A stretch of DNA of 64,000 bases from Kitasatospora cinereorecta. Lineage in GTDB: Bacteria > Actinomycetota > Actinomycetes > Streptomycetales > Streptomycetaceae. The position numbers and the translations under genes are program-made. The stretch's first letter is position 1, and every line of letters starts with the position of its first letter. The stretch spans positions 186,001 through 250,000 of the forward strand of contig NZ_JAMZDX010000007.1 in the NCBI RefSeq assembly GCF_024172095.1, read 5' to 3'. The notes under the pieces are model-generated. The model worked only from the letters and a program-made list of their open reading frames with translations, did no database searches and had not been told where the DNA came from. Shown in pieces: positions 41,639 to 50,615 of this stretch.

Positions 41639-43295
41639 TCAGGCGTTGCAGAGGCCCTGGGTGTAGTCGACGGTGGCGGTGGCGCGGGAGTACTGCCACT
41701 CGGGTGCGAGCAGGTGCTCGTCGAGCTGGGCGGCGGCGGTGCGGTCCTCGACCAGGTAGCCGAAGTCCTGGAGCCAGGCGGGGTAGAGGTTCTTGGAGCC
41801 GAGGTAGAAGGCGGAGCCGTCGACCGCGACCAGCTTGTGGTGCAGGGCGTACGGGTGGCCGTCGGCCCAGGTGGGTGTGGTGGCGGCGCGGAAGGAGGCG
41901 AGCTGGAGGTTGCCGCAGAGGGCTCCGCGGGCGGCGGCCGGGTCGCCGAGGCGGGCGGTGAGGCGCTCCTTCAGCAGGTCGCTGATCTCGGCGAGCGACT
42001 TGATCTGGGAGTAGCCGCCGCTGCCGACGGTGCCGCGGTTGGCCGGGTCGCTGACCACGATCCGCACCTTGACGCCGTCGGCGAGCTTGCCGGCCAGGAT
42101 GTCGTACAGGCGGGCGTCGTAGCGGGGGAGCGGCGGGCAGGTGCCGTTGAGGTCCTGCTGGGAGATCTCGATGTGGGCGCCGGCGGAGGCGAGCAGGGCG
42201 CGCAGCGCGTTCTCCTCCGGGTTCACGGTCTCGTAGTCGCGGTCGGCGTTGGTGTGGTCGGGCAGCGGGACCGGTCCGCAGGCGGTGCCGGTGCCGGACG
42301 GGGCGGGGGCAGGGCCGGGCCGGTAGGTGGACGTCGGGTCGCTGGTGCGGATGCCGACGCCGAGGCCGCCGACGGCGATCACCGGGACGCCGCCGCCCGG
42401 GCGGGGGGTGTCGGCCGGGGCAGTGCGGTGCTCCAGGTCGGGCGTGCAGGCGGCGCCGTTGGAGGAGGCGAACCAGGCGGCCGAAAACAGGCCGACGTTG
42501 GCGCAGGTCCAGCCCCACAGGGTGTCCAGGTACGCGCCCGCCGAGGCGGCGGCCGGCCCGGCGAGGGCGAGGTCGGCGTCGGTGACCGGGTGGCCGGTGG
42601 CGAGGTAGTCCTTGCTCCAGTCGTTGATGCCGCCGGTGAGGACGCGGTCGCCGTCGACCACCAGGAGCTTGGAGTGGTTCCAGGAGAAGGCGGTTTTGGC
42701 GGTGGTCATCGAGGCGACCTGGAGGTCGATCGAGCGGGCGGCGTCGCCGAGCCGGCCGACCAGGTCGTCGCGGTACCTGGCCGGGACCGAGCCGATGTTG
42801 TAGAGCGGGGCAGCGCCGACCAGGATCCGCACCTGGAGGCGGTGGCCGGAGGCGACGGCGGACTTGAGTCCGGCGACCAGGGCGTCCTGGAAGCCGCCGT
42901 CGGGGAAGGGCGCGAGGGTGGATATGTCCACGGTGCGGGTGGCGGAGGCGATGGTGGCGGTGGTGCGGTCGAGCAGGGCCCGGGTGCCGGCGCGGTCGGT
43001 GCAGGCGGGGTCGCCCCAGCAGCCGGGTGTCTGCACCAGCCAGCCAGCCGGCCGGGTCGGTGGCCGGGGTGTCGATGCGGTTGCCGTCGGTGCGCTGCCA
43101 GACCGTCCCGTCGAGGCCGGGGGAGACCTGGCGGAGGGTCTGCTCGACGGCGTCCAGGTGCGGGGTGGCGGAGGTGGGGGCCGGGGTCGGGCCGGTGGGG
43201 GCGGCGGCGGCCGGGGCCGCGGGAAGGGCGCCGAGCGCGGTGAGGGCGGCCAGCAGGGTGAGGGCGGCGGAACGGGGGCGGGGGTGACGGCGCAC
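41639..43295 (-). pseudogene. Secreted phospholipase D-like protein, frameshifted near the N-terminus
   Basis: The gene reads in two frames. The first begins at a GTG after GAGGAA with a signal peptide (RSAALTLLAALTALGALPAA) and goes to DPAGWL. The second continues with QTPGCWGDPACTDRAG and carries the whole PLD catalytic body with two HKD motifs: NHSKLLVVDGD and HHKLVAVDG. The switch falls at three tandem copies of CCAG; removing one copy joins signal peptide and enzyme into one frame of roughly 550 residues. As written the enzyme cannot be made from the proper start, unless expression uses frameshifting or slippage restores the frame. A sequencing error is also possible. A functional form would be exported and cleave phosphodiesters of phospholipids. 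Cys residues in the body suggest disulfides. Confidence 0.82.
43036..43047. repeat. Tetranucleotide repeat (CCAG)x3 at the frameshift
   Basis: Three adjacent CCAG units lie exactly where the phospholipase reading frame changes. A change of one 4-base unit switches the frame, as in slipped-strand phase variation. Confidence 0.85.
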
Positions 43296-43728
43296 AGGTT
43301 TCCTCGGGGGTTGCGCGGGCAAACGCTTTGATGGTTTGTCAGGTTCAGGTCGTCAAAGTATCGGAGCTTCCGGATGGCCTGGCCAAATCGCGTCATCCGC
43401 GCGGAGTGAGCCCGGACACAGGATTTCCGCGGCGCGGGAGGAATTGCGGTCCGAGGGCGGCCGGATGTGGAGATCATTCGGGCTGATGCCCTGATCAGGC
43501 GGGTTGTGCCGGACGATTTCAGATGGTTCAGCGCGCAACAATCCCGGCGGGTTGGCCGGATTTCCGGTCCGCCGATCGACCCCCGCCGATCGGCCGTTCC
43601 GGAGCGGTGATCCGGCTTGCGAGCATGAGGGCCGCGCGGCGATCGAGGATCGCCGAAATGCGCCCGCGGTCGGCCCCACCGTTCGCCGACCGACCATCAG
43701 AACCTTCGCGACCCGGGGGGATTCCGCC
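43296..43728. other. Intergenic region between the phospholipase and tyrosinase genes
   Basis: These 433 bases hold the divergent promoters of the phospholipase gene and melC1. A promoter-like pair is listed separately. No gene is convincing; open frames here lack ribosome sites and recognisable protein pattern. GC is lower than in the flanking genes. Confidence 0.6.
43328..43356 (-). promoter_or_regulatory. Candidate promoter of the phospholipase gene
   Basis: On the minus strand TTGACG is followed after 17 bases by CATCAA, about 33 bases before the GTG start. The -35 match is good (5 of 6); the -10 match is poor. Confidence 0.35.
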
Positions 43729-44142
43729 ATGCCCGAAAACACCACCGAACTGACCCGACGCCGGATGCTCCAGGGCGCCGGCGTCGCCCTCAGCGCCGCC
43801 GCCGGCCTCACCGTCATCGGCCTCACCGGCCCCGCCGCCGCGGCCGACCCCGCCCACACCGAGGCGGACGCCGCCCACGACGGCCACGACGGGCACGACA
43901 CGGGCGGGGGCTTCGACGAGGTCTACCGTGGCCGCCGCATCCAGGGCCGGCCCGCCGCCGAGCACCAGCACCACGGCGGCTGGACCGTCCTGATCGACGG
44001 CCAGGAACTCCACGCGATGCAGAACGCCGACGGCACCTGGATCAGCGTGGTCAACCACTACCAGCCGTACCGCACGCCGCGCGCGCTCGCCCGCGCCGCG
44101 GTCACCGACCTCCAGGGCGCCACCCTGCTGCCGATCGGCTGA
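43729..44142 (+). CDS. melC1: Tyrosinase copper chaperone MelC1
   Basis: This 137-residue caddie protein binds apo-tyrosinase, helps load its copper and takes it out of the cell through the Tat pathway. The twin-arginine signal (TRRRMLQGAGVALSA) is at residues 9-30. A His-rich stretch (HDGHDGHD, EHQHHGGW) suits copper transfer. The C-terminal NHYQPYRTPRALARAAV is typical of MelC1, including the Tyr that enters the tyrosinase site. GGGGGGA precedes the ATG. melC2 follows in the same direction after 191 bases. Confidence 0.95.
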   Translation: MPENTTELTRRRMLQGAGVALSAAAGLTVIGLTGPAAAADPAHTEADAAHDGHDGHDTGGGFDEVYRGRRIQGRPAAEHQHHGGWTVLIDGQELHAMQNADGTWISVVNHYQPYRTPRALARAAVTDLQGATLLPIG

Positions 44143-44333
44143 ACCGGGACCCCGCGACCCGCGGGCCCCTTCACCGGCGGGCCCACCACCGCCCGCCCGG
44201 ACCCGCTCGCACCGCGCGCCACGCCACGTGCCGCGCCGCGAGCCGGTTCACCAGCCATTCCACTCCACGAGCCGCAGCGCGAGCCGCTCAGCGACCCTGA
44301 CGCCGGCCCGCCGACAAGGAGCACCGAACCACC

Positions 44334-45161
44334 ATGGCAGTCCGCAAGAACCAGGCGACCCTCACTCCCAAGGAGAAGCGCGACTTCGTCGCCGCCGTCC
44401 TCGAGCTCAAGCGCCTCGGCCGCTACGACGCGTACGTCTCCACCCACAACCGCTTCATCACCGGCGACACCGACAACGGCGAGCGGACCGGACACCGCTC
44501 GCCGTCCTTCCTGCCCTGGCACCGCAAGTTCCTGCTGCAGTTCGAGCAGGACCTGCAGAGCGTCAACCGCGACGTGACGCTCCCGTACTGGGACTGGACC
44601 GCCGACCGCACCACCGACGCCTCGCTGTGGGCGGCCGACCTGCTCGGCGGCAACGGCCGCTCCCGCGACGGCCAGGTGACCACCGGCCCGTTCGCCGGCC
44701 CCGGCGGCAAGTGGCCGCTGGCGGTGCGGCCCGACAGCCGCGACTTCCTGCGCCGCCAGCTCGGCGCCGGCGTCTCCGACCTGCCCACCCGGGCCGATGT
44801 CGAGTCGGTGCTCGCGGTGACCACGTACGACGCCGCGCCGTGGAACAGCGCCTCGGACGGCTTCCGCAACCTGATGGAGGGCTGGCGCGGGGTCAACCTG
44901 CACAACCGCGTCCATGTGTGGGTCGGCGGCCTGATGTCGACCGGCATGTCACCCAACGACCCGGTGTTCTGGCTGCACCACTGCTTCATCGACAAGCTGT
45001 GGGCCGAGTGGCAGCGCCGCCACCCCGAGCAGGGCTACCTGCCGACCGCCGCCACCCGCAACGTGGTCGCGCTGAACTACACCATGAAGCCGTGGAACGA
45101 CACCACCCCGGCCGACATGCTCGACCACACCAAGTTCTACACCTACGACAACCCGTTCTAG
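44334..45161 (+). CDS. melC2: Tyrosinase MelC2
   Basis: This 275-residue type 3 copper enzyme oxidises tyrosine and catechols to quinones for melanin. All six copper ligands are present at positions matching characterised Streptomyces tyrosinases: His38 (THNRF), His54 and His63 (LPWHRKF) for CuA, and His190, His194 (HNRVHVW) and His216 (FWLHHCF) for CuB. It has no signal peptide and is exported together with MelC1. AAGGAGC lies upstream of the ATG. It forms an operon with melC1 and converges with the YkvA-like gene. Confidence 0.98.
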   Translation: MAVRKNQATLTPKEKRDFVAAVLELKRLGRYDAYVSTHNRFITGDTDNGERTGHRSPSFLPWHRKFLLQFEQDLQSVNRDVTLPYWDWTADRTTDASLWAADLLGGNGRSRDGQVTTGPFAGPGGKWPLAVRPDSRDFLRRQLGAGVSDLPTRADVESVLAVTTYDAAPWNSASDGFRNLMEGWRGVNLHNRVHVWVGGLMSTGMSPNDPVFWLHHCFIDKLWAEWQRRHPEQGYLPTAATRNVVALNYTMKPWNDTTPADMLDHTKFYTYDNPF

Positions 45162-45167
45162 CCCGTT

Positions 45168-45596
45168 CTAGGACGTGCGGGCGTCCTCGGCGGCTGCCCG
45201 GGCCCACTCCACGTACCGCCCGGACTCGCGGGTCAGCCCGGTGAGGAACCAGAGCAGGACGGCGGTGTCGTCGGTCCAGCCCAGCACCGGGATGAAGTCC
45301 GGGATCGCGTCGATCGGGCTCAGCAGGTACAGGGCCACTGCCGCGGCCAGCAGGCCGAGCTTCCCCGGTCCGATTCCGGGGTAGCGGCGGGCCAGCACGT
45401 CGCGCAGCAGGCGCGGCACCGCGAACAGCCGGGCGCCGAGACCGGGCGCACCCGGCTGCCGGATCTCCCGGTACAGGCGCCAGGCCGACCTGGTCACGGT
45501 CTCGCTGTCCAGCCCGCGTCCCGGGCGGGCGGCGGGGCCGGACGAGGCCGGCCCCGAGGGGCGGTGCGGCGGCTGCGACGGTACGGACTTGCCCAC
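45168..45596 (-). CDS. YkvA-like (DUF1232) membrane protein
   Basis: A 142-residue protein has the DUF1232 core: LLAAAVALYLLSPIDAIPDFIPVLGWTDD, a hydrophobic hairpin holding the conserved SPIDxIPDF signature. A polar Pro-rich N-terminus precedes it. The role of the family is unknown. AGGAGG lies 5 bases before the GTG. Confidence 0.92.
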   Translation of the reverse strand: MGKSVPSQPPHRPSGPASSGPAARPGRGLDSETVTRSAWRLYREIRQPGAPGLGARLFAVPRLLRDVLARRYPGIGPGKLGLLAAAVALYLLSPIDAIPDFIPVLGWTDDTAVLLWFLTGLTRESGRYVEWARAAAEDARTS

Positions 45597-45645
45597 GGAA
45601 GCCTCCTGCTCGGGACGGGCCGGCCTCCACGGTACGCGACCGCGA

Positions 45646-46272
45646 TCAGCCGCCGTAGAGGCTACGGCAGATCCGTGCCTGCTCCGAGCCGGGCGGCCAC
45701 TGGCCCAGCCGCTCCGCCTCCGCGCACACCTTCAGACCAGCCAGCGGCGTCCCGATCCCGGTGCCCGGCGTCTGGTTCGTCGCCGGGCCGGCCGGCCGGT
45801 GCGCGGACGGTGAGGGGCGCGGGCGGTTGGTCCGGTGGGCGCTCGGCGCGGGGTCGGCGTCGGCCTGGTCGGCCTCGGCGCCCTCCGGTGATGCCGCGTC
45901 GGTCGGGGAGACAGCCGGTGAGCCGCTCGGCGGGCCCGTCGGGGACGCGGTCGGCAGCGGCGGCAGCGCGCCCGCCGAGGGCGAGCCGGCCGCGCCGGGC
46001 AGGCCGTCGGAGGGGGACGGGCTCGGGGAGCCGTCGACCGTGCTCAGCGAGGTCCGGTCCCGGTCCGGGGACGGGCCGCAGGTGGCGAGCAGCCCGCCGA
46101 GCAGCAGTGCGCCGCCGAGCGCACCCGACCAGATCGCCACCTGCCGCCGCCGGCGGCGCGGCGGGACCACCCGGGGCTCCCACGGGCTGGGCGGCGGGGG
46201 CAGCGGTGGTGGCGCGGGAGGCGTCGTCTGCTCCCAGCCGTACTGCCACGGCGGCTGCCACTGCTCGTCCAC
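45646..46272 (-). CDS. Membrane-anchored protein with Pro-rich head and Ser/Pro-rich linker
   Basis: A 208-residue protein begins VDEQWQPPWQYGWEQ and has a Pro-rich cytoplasmic head and an Arg cluster (PPRRRRRQ). One transmembrane helix (VAIWSGALGGALLLGGLLATC) follows. A long low-complexity Ser/Pro/Thr/Asp linker comes next, and a short C-terminal motif KVCAEAERLGQWPPGSEQARIC with two Cys ends the protein outside the membrane. The layout suggests a surface-exposed or cell-wall-spanning protein; no family recognised. GGGAGG precedes the GTG. Confidence 0.75.
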   Translation of the reverse strand: MDEQWQPPWQYGWEQTTPPAPPPLPPPPSPWEPRVVPPRRRRRQVAIWSGALGGALLLGGLLATCGPSPDRDRTSLSTVDGSPSPSPSDGLPGAAGSPSAGALPPLPTASPTGPPSGSPAVSPTDAASPEGAEADQADADPAPSAHRTNRPRPSPSAHRPAGPATNQTPGTGIGTPLAGLKVCAEAERLGQWPPGSEQARICRSLYGG

Positions 46273-46461
46273 GTCCGGTCCTCCCGGGCCTCGCGCTCCC
46301 GTCCTCCACGCGGGACGGGCACGTTCGCCCTGCTCAACGAGCCGGTCCGCGATCCGGAACGCCCCGTCGGAGGGAACGGCCGGGCGCGTCGGCGACACGC
46401 CGGTGCGGCCACCTGGGGGACGCAGGCGGGCATCGGCCCCGCCGCGGTCGATGCTGTCGGC

Positions 46462-46692
46462 ATGAACGACAACAGCACCGAGGAACCCCTGGTCAAGGTC
46501 GCGGAGTTCCGTACGGACAGCCGCTACCGCCTGGTCCACTTCAAGGGCGCGGGTTGGAAGCCCCTCGCGCCCGAGGAATTCGAGCCGGAGGTGAAACACC
46601 ACTTCCCGGATCTCGACCCGCACGATCCGGTCCGGGTGCACTGGGACGACCGCCCCTGGGAGTGGCCCGCCTGGCACCCCGGCGAGGCCTGA
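46462..46692 (+). CDS. Small hypothetical protein rich in Trp and His
   Basis: A 76-residue acidic protein begins MNDNSTEEPLVKVAEF and ends PWEWPAWHPGEA. It is soluble and has no known motif. There is no clear ribosome site, so it may be leaderless. A strong hairpin follows its stop, which supports it as a transcribed unit. Confidence 0.6.
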   Translation: MNDNSTEEPLVKVAEFRTDSRYRLVHFKGAGWKPLAPEEFEPEVKHHFPDLDPHDPVRVHWDDRPWEWPAWHPGEA

Positions 46693-46738
46693 CGCCGCCG
46701 CCGTCCGACCGCCCGCCGTCGTACCGGCACCGAGGACA

Positions 46739-46783
46739 GCGCGGCCGCCGCAGGACCCGCCACCGGGCCCGCGGCGGCCGCGC
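46739..46783 (+). terminator. Hairpin after the small hypothetical gene
   Basis: A perfect 13-bp inverted repeat (GCGCGGCCGCCGC and its complement) encloses a 19-base loop, 47 bases past the stop codon. Confidence 0.65.
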
Positions 46784-46944
46784 CCGCATGATCGGATCGC
46801 CCTGCTCGCAAGGGTGTTGACCGGTCATCAACCGTTCGACACAGCAAATTCACGTGCCGGGTCTACCCGTGTAGCGCATGCGAGGAGTGTCATGGACCGC
46901 GGTCTCGGCGAAAGCCGCCGAGCCTCAAGTCCCGGGAGGCACCC

Positions 46945-47475
46945 ATGCGTTCGCCCGCCCGAATACCGTCCGCCGCCGGCACCGCCCTGGCCCTGACCTT
47001 CAGCGGCCTCGTCCTCGGCCTCGGGGCCGGCACGGCCCACGCCGCCACCTGCTCGCAGTCCTACCTGCCGCTGCCCGACCCGACCTGCACGCCGGGCGTG
47101 TACAACCCCGACGTCACGCAGTCGACCATCCACTCCACGATCTGCGTGTCCGGTTGGACGGCGACCGTCCGCCCGCCCACCTCCTACACCAACCCGCTCA
47201 AGGTGAAGGGCATCGCGGACTACGGGTACGCGAACACCTCCACCTCGGCCTACGAGGAGGACCACTTCATCCCGCTGGAGCTCGGCGGCTCGCCCCGCGA
47301 CCCCAGAAACCTGTGGCCGGAGCCGTACGCGGGCACGAAGACGGCCACCACCAAGGACGGCGTCGAGACCAAGCTCAAGAACGCGGTCTGCGACGGCAGA
47401 ATCACCCTGTCCGCCGCCCGTACCGCGATCAAGAACAACTGGACCACGGCGCTGAGCGTCACCGGCATCGGCTAG
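46945..47475 (+). CDS. Secreted HNH/His-Me-finger-like protein
   Basis: A 176-residue exported protein with a signal peptide ending at AHAA (about residue 33) and Cys pairs that suggest disulfides. The core EEDHFIPLELGGSPRDPRNLWPEPY has the DH...N spacing of an HNH-type nuclease site. A helical C-terminus follows with KLKNAVCDG and ARTAIKNNW. It may be an extracellular nuclease, but the full metal-binding set cannot be confirmed by eye. GGGAGG precedes the ATG by 5 bases. A palindrome TGACCGGTCA (46818-46827) lies in its upstream region. Confidence 0.82.
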   Translation: MRSPARIPSAAGTALALTFSGLVLGLGAGTAHAATCSQSYLPLPDPTCTPGVYNPDVTQSTIHSTICVSGWTATVRPPTSYTNPLKVKGIADYGYANTSTSAYEEDHFIPLELGGSPRDPRNLWPEPYAGTKTATTKDGVETKLKNAVCDGRITLSAARTAIKNNWTTALSVTGIG

Positions 47476-47484
47476 CTTCCCCGG

Positions 47485-47519
47485 ATCGCACCGCACCGCA
47501 TCGCACCGAATCGCACCGC
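47485..47519. repeat. Short ATCGCACCG repeats
   Basis: Three copies of ATCGCACCG lie within 35 bases downstream of the HNH-like gene. They are likely slippage products. Confidence 0.7.
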
Positions 47520-47576
47520 ATCTGCGCGCGGCGCCGGCAGCCCCTGGCCGCCGACGCCGCCCCGCACACGTCCGCG

Positions 47577-48065
47577 TCAGGCCTGGAGCTGCGCCTCGAT
47601 CGCCGCGATCAGCTCGTCCGCCTCCGGCTCGGTGCGCGGACGGAAACGGCCCGCCACGGTGCCGTCCGCCGCGATCAGGAACTTCTCGAAGTTCCACTGC
47701 ACGTCGCCCGCCTCGCCCGCGGCGTCCGCCGTCTCGGTCAGCCGGGCGAACAGCGGGTGCCGCTCGTCGCCGTTCACGTCGAGCTTCTCGAACAGCGGGA
47801 AGGACACGCCGTACGTGGTCGAGCAGAAGGTCTGGATCTCCTCCGCCGTGCCCGGCTCCTGGCCCATGAACTGGTTGCAGGGGAAGCCCAGCACCGTGAA
47901 GCCGCGCTCGGCATAGCGCTGCTGCAGCCGCTCCAGGCCGGCGTACTGCGGGGTCAGACCGCACTTCGACGCCACGTTGACCAGCAGCAGGACCTTGCCC
48001 TTGTGGTCGGCCAGCGAGGCGGCCTCGCCGGTCAGGGTGCGCAGCGGGATGTCGTACAGGCTCAT
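47577..48065 (-). CDS. Glutathione peroxidase-family thiol peroxidase
   Basis: A 162-residue thioredoxin-fold peroxidase. The active Cys35 in NVASKCGLTPQY replaces selenocysteine, and the partner residues are present: Gln in GFPCNQFMGQEPG and Trp-Asn in QWNFEKFL. The second Cys (FPCNQF) may serve as resolving residue. As streptomycetes lack glutathione, it likely uses thioredoxin or mycothiol. GAAGGGAA precedes the ATG. It reduces hydroperoxides and complements katG in function, though not in position. Confidence 0.96.
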   Translation of the reverse strand: MSLYDIPLRTLTGEAASLADHKGKVLLLVNVASKCGLTPQYAGLERLQQRYAERGFTVLGFPCNQFMGQEPGTAEEIQTFCSTTYGVSFPLFEKLDVNGDERHPLFARLTETADAAGEAGDVQWNFEKFLIAADGTVAGRFRPRTEPEADELIAAIEAQLQA

Positions 48066-48264
48066 GAGGGTTCCCTTCGGAATCAAACCGGTCCGGAGCC
48101 TTGAACCTACCCCCGACCGCGGATGTTCCCGCCCCCCGACGTGCTGCGGACCACATCCGCCGACCGTGCGCGCGCAGCGGCCGCAGGGCCGCCAGCCAGG
48201 GCATCCTCCGCAGCGGGCGAGGCCCCCTCCCGCGCACGGCGCCGGGATGCCAGACTTGCCCGCC

Positions 48265-49758
48265 GTGAGTACTCGGGGGAACACGGAAACCGACCTGCGG
48301 CCCTTCGCGCTGCACCCGGTGATGACCATCGCGACCGTCGTCGCGACCGGCCTGGTGGTGCTGTCCGGACGGTACGGCTTCCACCGCGACGAGCTGTACT
48401 TCCTCCTCGCCGGCCGGCACGCCGCCTGGGGATACGTCGACCAGCCCCCGCTCACCCCGCTGATCGCCCGGCTCTCCGCCGACGCCCTCGGCGAGAACCC
48501 CACCGCCCTGCGGACCGTCCCCGCCCTGCTCACCGCCGCCACCGTCGCGCTCACCGCACTCATCGCCCGCGAATGCGGCGCCGGACGCGGCGGACAGATC
48601 CTCGCCGCCGCCTGTTGCGCCTGCTCCGGCTACGTCCTCGCGGTCGGCCACCTGCTCTCCACCAGCACCTTCGACCTGACCGTCGAGCTCGCCGTCGTCC
48701 TGGTCGTCCTGCGCCTGCTGCGCACCCGCGACAGCCGCTGGTGGCCCGCGCTCGGCGCCGCCGTCGGCATTGCCCTGCTCAACAAGCAGCTCGTCCTCGC
48801 CCTGCTGCTCGCCCTGCTCGTCGTCCTGCTCGCCGCCGGCCCCCGCGACCTCGCCCGCCGCCTCCCGCCCGACCCGCGGCTCCCGCTCGTCGCGGTCGCC
48901 CTCGCCCTGCTGATCGCCGCCCCCACCCTGTGGTGGCAGGCCGCCCACGGCTGGCCCGAACTCCGGGTCGCCCACCTCATCAGCGCCGGCAGCGGCCTCA
49001 CCGGACGGCTCCTCTTCCTCCCCCAGCAGGCCCTCCAGTTCTCGCCCTTCCTGATCCCCGTCGCCGTCCTCGGCGCCCGCCGCATCCTGCGCGACGACAC
49101 CCTCGGCTGGGCCCGCCCGGTCCTCTTCGCCCACCCCGTGCTGTGCCTGCTCGTCCTCGTCGGCGGCGGCAAGCCCTACTACCCGCTGCCGCTGCTCCTC
49201 GCCATCACCGCCGCCGGCTGCGAAGACCTCGCCCGCCGCGCCCGCCACCGGAGCGGCCGCACCCTCGTCCTCGCCGCCGCCCTCTCCACCCTCGCCGCCC
49301 TTCCCCTCCTCCCCGCCTCGGCCGCCTCCGTCACCCGCAACCTCGACCCCGACCAGGGCGAACAGGTCGGCTGGCCCGAACTCGCCCGGGCCACCGCCAG
49401 CGGCTGGGACGCCGTCCCCGCCGACCAGCGATCCCGCGCCGTCCTGCTCACCGCCAACTACGGCGAAGCCGGCGCCCTCGCCCACTACGGCCCCGCCCTC
49501 GGCCTGCCCACCCCCTACTCCGGCCACATGAGCCTCGCCGACTGGGGCCCGCCCCCACCCGGCACCGACGGCCCCGTCCTGCTGGTCCACCCCGCCGGCC
49601 GCTCCCACCTCGAGAAGTCCTTCACCGGCTGCCGCACCCTCGCCCGCGTCGACAATGGCCAAGGCGTCGACAACCACGAACAGGGCGCGGAAGTCGTCCT
49701 CTGCGACGGCCCGCACCAGCCCTGGCCCGAGCTCTGGCCCCAGCTGCGCCGCTACTGA
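48265..49758 (+). CDS. GT39/ArnT-like membrane glycosyltransferase
   Basis: This protein of about 497 residues has roughly ten hydrophobic helices. The first extracytoplasmic loop carries GRYGFHRDELYFLLAGRHAAWGYVDQPPLTP, the conserved acidic motif of the PMT/ArnT dolichyl-phosphate-sugar glycosyltransferase family. A soluble C-terminal domain has LTANYGEAGALAHYGPALGLP and the Cys residues of TGCRTL and LCDGP. It likely moves a sugar from a polyprenyl carrier to a wall or lipid acceptor. The GTG at 48265 sits about 9 bases after a -10-like CAGACT, so the transcript may be leaderless; ATG 48247 is the alternative. Confidence 0.9.
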   Translation: MSTRGNTETDLRPFALHPVMTIATVVATGLVVLSGRYGFHRDELYFLLAGRHAAWGYVDQPPLTPLIARLSADALGENPTALRTVPALLTAATVALTALIARECGAGRGGQILAAACCACSGYVLAVGHLLSTSTFDLTVELAVVLVVLRLLRTRDSRWWPALGAAVGIALLNKQLVLALLLALLVVLLAAGPRDLARRLPPDPRLPLVAVALALLIAAPTLWWQAAHGWPELRVAHLISAGSGLTGRLLFLPQQALQFSPFLIPVAVLGARRILRDDTLGWARPVLFAHPVLCLLVLVGGGKPYYPLPLLLAITAAGCEDLARRARHRSGRTLVLAAALSTLAALPLLPASAASVTRNLDPDQGEQVGWPELARATASGWDAVPADQRSRAVLLTANYGEAGALAHYGPALGLPTPYSGHMSLADWGPPPPGTDGPVLLVHPAGRSHLEKSFTGCRTLARVDNGQGVDNHEQGAEVVLCDGPHQPWPELWPQLRRY

Positions 49759-49841
49759 CCCCGCCCTGCGGATGTGAGCCGACGCGCCGGGCTCACCCGG
49801 CCGGCCGACGGTGCTCGACCGGCGCCGGCCGGCGTGCTGCC

Positions 49842-50582
49842 ATGGCGGGCATGCAGACGCCCACGGACCCCGCCGGCACCACCAGCCACTCCGACCTCAG
49901 CGCCCTGGTGATCAACTGCACCCTCAAACGCTCACCCGAGCGCAGTCACACCCAGGGCCTGATCGACCTCAGCACCGGCATCATGGAACGCCAGGGCGTG
50001 CGGGTCGAGGTGGTGCGGGCGGTGGATCTCGACATCGCGACGGGCGTCTGGCCGGACATGACGGAGCACGGGTGGGAGACCGACGAGTGGCCGGTCATCT
50101 ACTCGAAGGTGATGGCCGCGGACATCCTCACCCTGGCCGGACCCGTGTGGCTGGGAGACAACTCCTCCGTCATGAAGCAGGTGATCGAGCGCCTGTACGC
50201 CTGCTCGTCGATCCTCAACGAGCACGGCCAGTACGCCTACTACGGGCGCGTCGGTGGCTGCCTGATCACCGGCAACGAGGACGGCGCCAAGCACTGCGCG
50301 ATGAACGTGCTCTACAGCCTCCAGCACCTGGGATACGTCATCCCGCCCCAGGCCGACGCCGGATGGGTGGGCGAGGCCGGACCCGGCCCGTCCTACCTCG
50401 ACCCGGGCTCCGGCGGACCGGAGAACGACTTCACCAACCGCAACACCACCTTCATGACCTGGAACCAACTGCACCTGGCCCGCATGCTCAAGGACGCCGG
50501 CGGCATCCCGGCCCACGGCAACCAGCGCTCCGAGTGGGACGCGGGCTGCCGCTTCGACTTCGAGAACCCCGAGCACCGCTGA
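49842..50582 (+). CDS. Flavodoxin-like NAD(P)H-dependent FMN reductase-family protein
   Basis: A 246-residue protein with the flavodoxin-like fold: LSALVINCTLKRSPERSHTQ (phosphate-binding loop after strand 1), ADILTLAGPVWLGDNSSVMKQVIERLY and GRVGGCLITGNEDGAKHCA. It should bind FMN and reduce quinones or other acceptors with NAD(P)H. It lies 83 bases after the membrane glycosyltransferase gene in the same direction. A second ATG 3 codons on is a possible start. Confidence 0.93.
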   Translation: MAGMQTPTDPAGTTSHSDLSALVINCTLKRSPERSHTQGLIDLSTGIMERQGVRVEVVRAVDLDIATGVWPDMTEHGWETDEWPVIYSKVMAADILTLAGPVWLGDNSSVMKQVIERLYACSSILNEHGQYAYYGRVGGCLITGNEDGAKHCAMNVLYSLQHLGYVIPPQADAGWVGEAGPGPSYLDPGSGGPENDFTNRNTTFMTWNQLHLARMLKDAGGIPAHGNQRSEWDAGCRFDFENPEHR

Positions 50583-50615
50583 ACGACCGGCCCGCTCACG
50601 GAGGATCGGTACGCG

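Noticed and set aside
40764..43322. One 852-codon minus-strand frame spanning methyltransferase and phospholipase signal peptide
   Set aside because: The central part is an Arg-rich shadow. Its two ends belong to different genes: the methyltransferase and the phospholipase N-terminus before the frameshift.
48123..50582. An 819-codon frame overlapping the membrane glycosyltransferase
   Set aside because: Arg/Pro-rich shadow up to about 49,840; only its last 246 codons are the real flavodoxin-like gene.
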